From contig CAYLPI010000133.1 in NCBI GenBank assembly GCA_964385505.1, positions 1 through 10,911 of the forward strand: 10,911 nt of DNA, read 5' to 3'. This document shows positions 5,499 to 10,911 of the stretch, piece after piece. The translations under genes and the position numbers were made by a program. The notes beneath the pieces are model-generated. The model was not told the DNA's origin. It did no database searches and worked only from the letters and a program-made list of their open reading frames with translations. The first letter of the stretch is position 1; every line of letters starts with the position of its first letter. The DNA is from CAITSH01 sp964385505. Lineage in GTDB: Bacteria > Pseudomonadota > Gammaproteobacteria > Burkholderiales > SG8-39.

Positions 5499-6902
5499 CT
5501 AAGCGGGCTTGAAGCTGACGCGAATGCGGGTGCCGCCACCCGTTTCAGGAGTGTCGAGTGCCACCCTGGCGCCGTGCGCCTGTGCGATTTCGCGCACGAT
5601 GGCAAGGCCGAGTCCCGATCCGCCGCCAGGACTCTCGGGCAGGCGGTAAAAGCGTTCGAACACGCGCTCACGATCTTCGGCGGGGATGCCGGGGCCGTCG
5701 TCTTCTATGGTGATCTGCGGTTCGGGCCGGGCGGCGACCGAGACGGTGATGCTGCCGCCGTCGCGGCCATAGCGCACCGCGTTGTCAATGAGGTTGGAGA
5801 TCAGTTCCTGCAGCAGCAGGCCGTCACCGCGGATTCTGGCCGGCTCGTTACTGGCGGAGAACCCGAGGTCGATGTTGCGCTCGAGCGCCCGGGGCACCCA
5901 CTGCATGCCGGTTTCGCGCGCGATGGCGTTGAGGTCGATGTCGGTGAAGCGCGTCTGGTCGCTGGCGCCGGGTTCGGCGCGGGCGAGGGTCAGCAACTGA
6001 TTCGAGAGGTGCGCAACACGTTCGGCCGATGCGCGAAGCTGTCCGAGCGCGGGGCGGATTTCGTCCATGTCCGTGGACAGCAACGCGCGCTCGATCTGTA
6101 TTTTCAGTCCCGCGATGGGCGTGCGCAACTGGTGGGCGGCATCGGCGATGAAACGGTGCTGCACCGACAGCGTCTGGCCGAGGCGTTGCATCAGGTCGTT
6201 GATGGCGCGTGTCAGCGGCCGCACCTCGGCCGGTACCCTGCGGTCGGGCAGGGGCGACAGGTCGCGGTGCGTCCGTGTGGCGATCGCACGCTCGAGCAGA
6301 GCCAGCGGCATCAGGCCACTGGTGACGCCGAACCAGACCAGGACGCCGGCCATGGCGATCAGCATGACCTGCGGCAGCACCAGGGTCAGCAGGATTTCAT
6401 GCACCAGTTGGTTGCGCTTGTTGCGGGTCTCGGCCACCTGCACCTTGACCGGCGCGCCGTTGGGGCCGGCAGGAAGGTGCAGCGCGACCACGCGCACCTG
6501 CTGCTGCAGGATGTTGCCGTCGTAATACTGTGCACGCGACGCGTCCCTCGGCGCTTCCGGCGCGTCGGGCATGGCCTTGTGGCCGAACACAAAACCTTCG
6601 CTCTCCGAGTTGATGCGGTAGTACGTGGTGTCAAGGTCGTCCCACTCGAACATCTCCAGCGCGGCGCGCGGCAGGTCGATGACGGTGCGCCCGTTGACCA
6701 CCTTGATCTGTTGCGCCAGCGAACGCGCCGAGTCGTACAGCGCGCGATCGTAGGCGCTGTTGGCAAAGCCCAGGGCGATATAGTACGAGGCGGCGGCACC
6801 GAAACAAAACAGCGTCACCAGCGGTATCAGCAGCCGCTGCAACAACTGGCGGCGCAGGCTCGGTGTGTGCCTTTTGGATGCGTTGCTGGCCGGGTTGTGC
6901 AT
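5499..6902 (-). CDS. Two-component sensor histidine kinase (TctE/QseC-like, 2CSK_N type)
   Basis: Inner-membrane histidine kinase, 467 aa. A first transmembrane helix (about residues 22-44) is followed by a periplasmic domain of about 125 residues resembling the 2CSK_N sensor domain (YDRALYDSARSLAQQI, DLPRAALEMFEWDDLD), then a second helix (about 172-192) and a HAMP-like linker. The H-box FIADAAHQLRTPIAGL carries the phospho-acceptor His257. The ATPase part has the N-box ELISNLIDNAVRYG (Asn370, Asn374), the G1 box DDGPGIP (402-407), the F-box RVFERFYRL and the G2 box GGGSGLGLAI. All catalytic parts are present. It starts 2 bases after the response-regulator stop, so the two are a cognate pair. 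The inducing signal cannot be read from the sequence; the divergent efflux operon hints at an envelope or metal stimulus. Confidence 0.93.
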   Translation of the reverse strand: MHNPASNASKRHTPSLRRQLLQRLLIPLVTLFCFGAAASYYIALGFANSAYDRALYDSARSLAQQIKVVNGRTVIDLPRAALEMFEWDDLDTTYYRINSESEGFVFGHKAMPDAPEAPRDASRAQYYDGNILQQQVRVVALHLPAGPNGAPVKVQVAETRNKRNQLVHEILLTLVLPQVMLIAMAGVLVWFGVTSGLMPLALLERAIATRTHRDLSPLPDRRVPAEVRPLTRAINDLMQRLGQTLSVQHRFIADAAHQLRTPIAGLKIQIERALLSTDMDEIRPALGQLRASAERVAHLSNQLLTLARAEPGASDQTRFTDIDLNAIARETGMQWVPRALERNIDLGFSASNEPARIRGDGLLLQELISNLIDNAVRYGRDGGSITVSVAARPEPQITIEDDGPGIPAEDRERVFERFYRLPESPGGGSGLGLAIVREIAQAHGARVALDTPETGGGTRIRVSFKPA

Positions 6903-6904
6903 GT

Positions 6905-7585
6905 TCAGGCGCGGGGTGTGGCCTCGAGTAGATAGCCGAACCCGCGCACGGTACGAATACTGAGGTCCGCACCGGTGATTTTTTTGCGCAGTCGCGAGAC
7001 ATAGACTTCGATTGCGTTCTCAGCCAGATCCTCGGCCCCGGGCGCCAGGCGTTCGTTCAACTGTTCCTTGCTGACGACGCGCCCGGCGCGGCTCATCAGG
7101 GTTTCGAGCACGCCGAACTCCCTTGCCGTCAGGTCGAGGGTTCGGCCCTCGAGAAGCACCCGCCGCGCCGCCATGTCCAGGGTCAGCCCGCCGATCTCCA
7201 GCGCCGGCGAAGCTTCGCCCATGCTGCGGCGGATGAGTGCGCGGATGCGCGCCTCGAGCTCGGTCAGTTCGAACGGCTTGATGACATAGTCGTCGGCGCC
7301 AAGGTTGAGCCCCTTGATCCGGTCGGCAAGTTCATCGCGTGCGGTGAGCACCAGCACCGGCATTTTTTTGCGCCGCGCGCGCAGACGCTGCAACACCTCA
7401 AAGCCGTCCATGCGCGGCAGTCCGATATCGAGGATGGTGAGGTCGTAGTCCTCTGTGGTGAGGGCCTGGTCGGCGTGCGCGCCGTCGGCAAGGCAGTCGA
7501 CGACATAGCCGTACTTGCGCAGCGCCGAACTCATGCCGTCGGCGAGTACGGCGTCATCCTCAACAATCAGTATGCGAAGGCCCAT
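6905..7585 (-). CDS. OmpR/PhoB-family response regulator (TctD/QseB-like)
   Basis: DNA-binding response regulator of 226 aa. The receiver domain (about 1-120) has the acidic pocket Asp10-Asp11, the phospho-acceptor Asp53 in LTILDIGLPRMDG, Thr81 in VLTARD and Lys103 in DDYVIKPF. The winged-helix domain (about 128-223) shows LTAREFGVLETLMSRAGRVVSKEQL, then the recognition-helix region NAIEVYVSRLRKKI and the wing RTVRGFGYLLE. It is the first gene of the minus-strand set regulator, kinase, tsaD and is divergent from the efflux operon. It probably regulates both itself and that operon. It resembles TctD, QseB and CzcR-like proteins, so a target-based name is not justified. Confidence 0.94.
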   Translation of the reverse strand: MGLRILIVEDDAVLADGMSSALRKYGYVVDCLADGAHADQALTTEDYDLTILDIGLPRMDGFEVLQRLRARRKKMPVLVLTARDELADRIKGLNLGADDYVIKPFELTELEARIRALIRRSMGEASPALEIGGLTLDMAARRVLLEGRTLDLTAREFGVLETLMSRAGRVVSKEQLNERLAPGAEDLAENAIEVYVSRLRKKITGADLSIRTVRGFGYLLEATPRA

Positions 7586-7700
7586 GTTTGCGATGTTGGT
7601 GCAGGCGTCAGTGAGAAGACAGGATTACGAAAGGCGGACGACAGGTTCTGAATCTAGAGTGCGGCATTGTTTTCAAACAGAGTGCCCAGGCAAGCCTGCA
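7586..7700. promoter_or_regulatory. Divergent control region between the response regulator and the efflux operon
   Basis: This 115-base non-coding gap must contain both promoters. The hexamer GACAGG occurs twice in direct orientation (7618-7623 and 7640-7645), 22 bases apart, about two helical turns. That spacing suits an OmpR-family regulator but is only two short copies. On the minus strand TTGAAA near 7670 could be a -35 for the regulator gene, but the -10 at proper spacing is poor. Confidence 0.4.
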
Positions 7701-9068
7701 ATGTGTGTGAAGTCCGCGATGCACGTAGCGACGTGCGCTTCCCGAAGCCTACAGGGTTTTCTCGTCCTCGCCCTGCTCATCGGGGTGCTGCCCCCGTCCG
7801 CCCTTGCACAGGGCGCGGCGGCAGCGAAGGCCGAGATCGCGTCGTTCGCGTTGTCCGCGTTGTCCGCGTTGTCATTAGCCGACGCCGAGCGCCTGATGCT
7901 GGAAAGAAATCGCGAGCTGCAGGCCGCGCGCCGTGCCCGGGAGGCGGCGCGCGCCGACTCGATGGTCGCCGCTCAGGGCGTCAACCCGGTGCTGACATTG
8001 CAGACGTTCAACATCAACCCGCGCCTGGGCATCGGCGCCGGGGGCCCGCGCGACAAGACGGTGGATACCACCGTGCGCATCGACCAGATCATAGAGCGCG
8101 GCGAGAAGCGCGAGTTGCGGGTCGCCGCCGCCGGGCGGCTGGAGGCGGCGAGCGATGCCGATTTCCTCGCTGCCAGGCGGCAACAGCAACTGGTTTTGCG
8201 CATCGCCTATTACGAGCTTGCCCTCGCCCAGGAAAAGACCCTGGTGCTCGCCGATACGGCGGGTTTGTTCGGCAAATCACTGGAGGCGGCCGAACGGCGC
8301 CTGAACGCGGGTGACATCGCGCGCGCCGACCTGGCGCGTCTGCGTGTGGATGCGTTGCGCGCCGGCAACGACGCACGCGCCGCCGAAGCCGACCTGGCGC
8401 GCAGCCAGCTCGCGCTCGCCTACATCGTCGGCCTCGAAGGGGACGCCGCCACGCTGCGTGCCACGGACGCCTGGCCGCAGGCCGACGCTGCGGCGCCTGT
8501 TGCAACAGCCGCAACAGCCGAACTCATCGACCGGCGCCCGGACGTACGCGCGGCGCAGGCCCGCGTCGAGGCGCTGGAGCGTTCGCGCGAACTGGCCCGC
8601 CGCCTGCGCACGCGCGATGTGTCGGTCGGCGCGCAATTCGAGCACTGGCCGCAAAGCGCGGGCAACCAGCAGGGCAGCGGCAACAGCGTCGGTTTCGCGG
8701 TATCGGTGCCGCTGTTTGTGCGCCACGCTTACGGCGGCGAAATCCGCCGTGCCGAGGTCGAGTACGATGCCGCCCGTGACGCGCTGGCGCGCATTCGCGC
8801 GCAGGCCGCCGGGGAGTTCGCACGCGCCGCCTCAGACCTGCACGCCGCCTCAGACCGCGTGCGCCGCTACCAAGGCGGCCTGCTGGAGGAGGCGAGGCGC
8901 TCGGCCGAAGCCGCCGAGTACGCCTACCGCAATGGCGCGCTGGGCATCATGGACCTGCTCGATGCGCGCCGCACGTTGCGCGCGACGCAAATTGATTCGG
9001 CCCAGGCGCGTGCCGACCATGCAAAAGCGCTCGCCGCGTGGAACGCGAGCGCCACCCCGACGGAGTAA
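7701..9068 (+). CDS. TolC-family outer-membrane efflux channel (CzcC-like)
   Basis: Outer-membrane factor of a tripartite efflux pump, 455 aa from the chosen ATG. Residues 1-36 form a signal peptide (hydrophobic core GFLVLALLIGVLPP, cleavage likely after ALA36). The mature part has two outer-membrane-efflux repeats: the first from about residue 59 (LADAERLMLERNRELQAARR), the second from about 270 (DRRPDVRAAQARVEALERSR). Each has long Ala/Arg/Glu-rich coiled-coil helices, and GALGIMDLLDARRTL falls near the end as is typical. The frame is open upstream to 7515, but that part overlaps the regulator gene on the other strand and lacks signal-peptide character. An ATG at 7719 is an alternative start. 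Short direct repeats occur inside (9 bp at 7848-7874, and GCCGCCTCAGACC at 8826 and 8844). The next gene starts 5 bases after the stop. Confidence 0.9.
   Translation: MCVKSAMHVATCASRSLQGFLVLALLIGVLPPSALAQGAAAAKAEIASFALSALSALSLADAERLMLERNRELQAARRAREAARADSMVAAQGVNPVLTLQTFNINPRLGIGAGGPRDKTVDTTVRIDQIIERGEKRELRVAAAGRLEAASDADFLAARRQQQLVLRIAYYELALAQEKTLVLADTAGLFGKSLEAAERRLNAGDIARADLARLRVDALRAGNDARAAEADLARSQLALAYIVGLEGDAATLRATDAWPQADAAAPVATAATAELIDRRPDVRAAQARVEALERSRELARRLRTRDVSVGAQFEHWPQSAGNQQGSGNSVGFAVSVPLFVRHAYGGEIRRAEVEYDAARDALARIRAQAAGEFARAASDLHAASDRVRRYQGGLLEEARRSAEAAEYAYRNGALGIMDLLDARRTLRATQIDSAQARADHAKALAAWNASATPTE
7848..7874 (+). repeat. Three tandem 9-bp units in the channel gene
   Basis: GCGTTGTCC, GCGTTGTCC and GCGTTGTCA follow each other and encode an Ala-Leu-Ser triplet three times. 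They lie between the signal peptide and the first efflux repeat, where length changes are probably tolerated. Confidence 0.8.
9062..9065 (+). promoter_or_regulatory. Ribosome-binding site deciding the adaptor start
   Basis: GGAG, 8 bases before the ATG at 9074 and overlapping the last codons of the channel gene. It favours 9074 over the in-frame upstream ATG at 9038, which would lie inside the channel gene and place polar residues before the lipoprotein signal. Confidence 0.65.
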
Positions 9069-9073
9069 GCACC

Positions 9074-10219
9074 ATGCGTCCACGACACACCTTCATATTG
9101 TTGCTCGTATTGATCATCCCGGCCTGCGGTGATCCGGCCGTCAAGACCAGGCCGCAACCCCCGGTCGTGTCGGAGAATCGCGTCCTATTCACCCAGGACA
9201 GTCCGCAACTGGCGGCGTTTGCCGTTGAAAAAGCCGGGGTGCGCGACAACGAGGTGGTGCGTCTCAATGGCCGCATTGTCTGGGATGAGGAACGTACGGT
9301 GCGAATCTATGCGCCGTTCGCCGGCCGGGTCGATCGCATCCTGGTTCAGCCGGGCGAAAAAATAGCGCGGGGCCAGGTGCTCGCGACATTGTCATCGCCT
9401 GATTTCGGACAGGCCCAGGCCGAGGCGCGCAAGGCGGCGGGCGACTTTGCACTGGCGGCGCAGAACATCGCCCGGGTGAAGGACCTGCACGAGCATGGCG
9501 TGCTGGCGCGCAAGGAACTCAACGGCGCCGAGGCCGACTACTCGCGCGCCCAGTCAGAACTGACGCGCACCAGGGAGCGCCTGCGCATGTACGGCGCCCA
9601 GGCCGACACGATTGATCAGCGTTTCCCGCTGAGAAGCCCGATATCGGGCCTGCTGGTCGAGCGCAACATCAACCCGGGCCAGGAATTGCGGCCCGACCAG
9701 ATGTCAGGATCGGGCGCGCAGTTCGTCGTGACCGATCCCTTGCATTTGTGGGTGCAGCTAGACGTGCCGGAGCGCGACCTCGGCGGCATCAGGGCGGGCG
9801 AGGCGATTGCCATCAGCGCCCCCGCCTGGACGGGTGAGATTTTTTCCGGGACAGTGCTCAACGTCGCCGATTTCATCGATCCGGCGACACGCATGGTGCG
9901 GGTGCGCGGCAAGGTGGAAAACGCCGCGCGTAAACTCAAGGGCGACATGTTCGTCAATGCCGAGATTGTCATTCCGGTCAAGGCAGCGGTACAGGTTTCG
10001 GCTAAGGCGGTGTACTCGCGTGGCGGGGAAAGTTTTGTCTTCGTGCAGGACGGGCAGGGTAGTTACAGCCGGCGCGCCGTCACCACCGGTCGGGAAATCG
10101 GCGGTTTCGTGGTGATATCGTCCGGCCTGGCGGCGGGCGAAATGGTGGTGGTGCAGGGCGCCTTGCTGCTGCAACAAGTGTTGCAGGACGTGCGCAGCAG
10201 CCCGCGCAAGGCGTCCTGA
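9074..10219 (+). CDS. RND efflux periplasmic adaptor (membrane fusion protein, CzcB-like)
   Basis: Adaptor of 381 aa linking the inner-membrane pump to the outer-membrane channel. The N-terminus MRPRHTFILLLVLIIPACGD looks like a lipoprotein signal with Cys18, although Pro at -2 is unusual. Order of domains: first lipoyl half (VRIYAPFAGRVDRILVQPGEKI, about 76-108), helical hairpin (about 112-178), second lipoyl half (FPLRSPISGLLVERNINPGQEL, about 184-206), beta-barrel (PLHLWVQLDVPERDL through about 300) and membrane-proximal domain (about 305-375). No His-rich N-terminal metal-binding stretch as in CzcB of Cupriavidus is seen, and no clear CusB-like Met cluster. The metal is therefore unassigned. 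Drug-type adaptors are less likely, given the CzcA/CusA-type pump that follows. Confidence 0.9.
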   Translation: MRPRHTFILLLVLIIPACGDPAVKTRPQPPVVSENRVLFTQDSPQLAAFAVEKAGVRDNEVVRLNGRIVWDEERTVRIYAPFAGRVDRILVQPGEKIARGQVLATLSSPDFGQAQAEARKAAGDFALAAQNIARVKDLHEHGVLARKELNGAEADYSRAQSELTRTRERLRMYGAQADTIDQRFPLRSPISGLLVERNINPGQELRPDQMSGSGAQFVVTDPLHLWVQLDVPERDLGGIRAGEAIAISAPAWTGEIFSGTVLNVADFIDPATRMVRVRGKVENAARKLKGDMFVNAEIVIPVKAAVQVSAKAVYSRGGESFVFVQDGQGSYSRRAVTTGREIGGFVVISSGLAAGEMVVVQGALLLQQVLQDVRSSPRKAS

Positions 10220-10261
10220 TGGTCATCCTGATGGGCATCCGGATTGTCGTCCTTATGGTCA
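10214..10261 (+). repeat. Four imperfect 12-bp tandem units between adaptor and pump genes
   Basis: Units TCCTGATGGTCA (10214-10225), TCCTGATGGGCA (10226-10237), TCCGGATTGTCG (10238-10249) and TCCTTATGGTCA (10250-10261) lie end to end. The first covers the adaptor stop codon. The unit length is a multiple of three, so copy-number changes would keep the frame of the mini-ORF running through them. Confidence 0.8.
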
Positions 10262-10290
10262 CGGCGCGCCCCTTGTCGGCGCTACGATGA
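10219..10290 (+). other. 23-codon mini-ORF bridging adaptor and pump genes
   Basis: An ATG at 10219 shares its A with the adaptor stop (TGATG), and the frame ends in TGA at 10288-10290, overlapping the pump ATG at 10287 (ATGA). The peptide is short and hydrophobic (MVILMGIRIVVLMV then TARPLSALR) and comes from the 12-bp repeats. No good Shine-Dalgarno sequence precedes the pump ATG, so this ORF could carry ribosomes from one gene to the next. It may equally be chance, created by repeat expansion. No function of the peptide itself is suggested. Confidence 0.35.
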
Positions 10291-10911
10291 TCAAGCGCAT
10301 CGTATCGTATGCGCTGCACCAGCCGCTGTTCGTGCTGCTTGGTACGCTGCTCTTCGTCGGCGCCGGCATTTTCGCGTTCAAATCGCTGCCGATCGAGGCC
10401 TTTCCCGACGTCTCGGACACCCAGGTCAACATCATCACGCTGTTTCCCGGGCGCGCCGCCGAAGAGGTGGAAAAGCAGGTCACCATTCCGATTGAGGTCG
10501 AACTTGCCGGCATTCCCAACTCGGTGCGCATGTTCTCGCATACGCAGTTCGGCCTGTCCTTCATCATCATCACCTTCAACGACAAGGCCGACGCCTATTT
10601 CGCGCGCCAGCAGGTGACCGAGCGCCTGCGCAGTGTCGATCTGCCGCCGGGCGTCCAGCCCGAGCTTGCGCCGCTGTCAACGGCGATCGGCGAGATTTAC
10701 CGCTATCGCCTCAAGGGGCCGCACCTCGATTCGCGCGAACTGCGCGCGATCGAGGACTGGACGGTGTTGCGGCAACTGAAACTGATCCCCGGCGTGGCCG
10801 ATGTCGTGAGCCTGGGCGGACTGGTCAAGCAATACGAAGTCAACCCTGACCTCGGGCGCATGAAGGACTTCAAGATCAGCCTGCAACAGCTCTACGGCGC
10901 GCTGCAGCGCG
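10287..10911 (+). CDS. Heavy-metal-efflux RND pump (CzcA/CusA family), N-terminal part
   Basis: The first 208 codons of a proton-driven inner-membrane RND transporter; family members have about 1030-1070 residues, so the rest is outside the window. Visible are MIKRIVSYALHQPLFVLLGT entering transmembrane helix 1 (about residues 14-31), then SLPIEAFPDVSDTQVNIIT, FPGRAAEEVEKQVTIPIE, LAGIPNSVRMFSHTQFGLS, FARQQVTERL and LPPGVQPELAPLSTAIGEIY. These are the porter-domain blocks specific to the HME subfamily rather than drug exporters. The motif in helix 4 and the porter-domain residues that separate Zn/Co/Cd from Cu/Ag pumps are not in the window. It is the third gene of the operon, separated from the adaptor by the 12-bp repeat array. 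Confidence 0.94.
   Translation, partial: MIKRIVSYALHQPLFVLLGTLLFVGAGIFAFKSLPIEAFPDVSDTQVNIITLFPGRAAEEVEKQVTIPIEVELAGIPNSVRMFSHTQFGLSFIIITFNDKADAYFARQQVTERLRSVDLPPGVQPELAPLSTAIGEIYRYRLKGPHLDSRELRAIEDWTVLRQLKLIPGVADVVSLGGLVKQYEVNPDLGRMKDFKISLQQLYGALQR

Noticed and set aside
5367..6935. A 522-codon open frame on the plus strand
   Set aside because: It lies antisense to the whole sensor kinase, whose domains are intact. Its translation is Arg/Gly/Val/His-rich with no recognisable domain, as expected for the complementary strand of a GC-rich gene.
7515..7700. Upstream extension of the channel gene to 7515
   Set aside because: It would overlap the response-regulator gene by 71 bases and bury the signal peptide behind 62 residues.

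Overview
The window is GC-rich, almost fully coding chromosomal DNA. The gene content (Ogt, XerD, YbaK, FolB, PlsY, TsaD, an OmpR-type two-component system and a heavy-metal RND efflux operon) and the protein signatures point to a betaproteobacterium. This is judged from sequence character only; genus cannot be named. No rRNA, tRNA, CRISPR array, transposase or phage gene was seen.

Layout. (1) Positions 1-2460, plus strand: the C-terminal part of an Ldh-family NAD(P)-dependent dehydrogenase, then ogt (DNA alkyl repair), xerD (chromosome dimer resolution) and ybaK (Cys-tRNA(Pro) deacylase). They are packed with overlaps or very short gaps and look like one transcription unit. (2) Positions 2461-3327: an 870-base stretch with no credible gene. 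It is bracketed by two copies of the same stem-loop in opposite orientation, one behind ybaK and one behind folB. Between them lies a roughly 651-bp nested imperfect palindrome (2575-3225). (3) Positions 3328-5477: folB (minus) and plsY (plus) diverge, and plsY converges on tsaD (minus). These are housekeeping genes for folate, phospholipid and tRNA t6A synthesis. (4) Positions 5499-7585, minus strand: an OmpR-family response regulator and a TctE/QseC-like sensor kinase, directly followed by tsaD. (5) Positions 7701-10911, plus strand: a tripartite heavy-metal efflux operon (TolC/CzcC-like outer-membrane channel, CzcB-like adaptor, CzcA/CusA-like RND pump). It is divergent from the two-component system that probably controls it, and the pump gene runs off the window end.

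How it fits together. Right half: sensor kinase and regulator are likely to detect an envelope signal, possibly a metal, and switch the divergent efflux operon; the metal cannot be assigned because the specificity-determining part of the pump is outside the window. Left half: maintenance genes with ordinary context. The parts not explained by ordinary genes are the palindrome with its covarying inner hairpins, the pair of flanking stem-loops whose G-U wobble is kept in the transcribed strand, and a 12-bp tandem repeat that forms a 23-codon mini-ORF bridging the adaptor and pump genes with stop/start overlaps at both ends.
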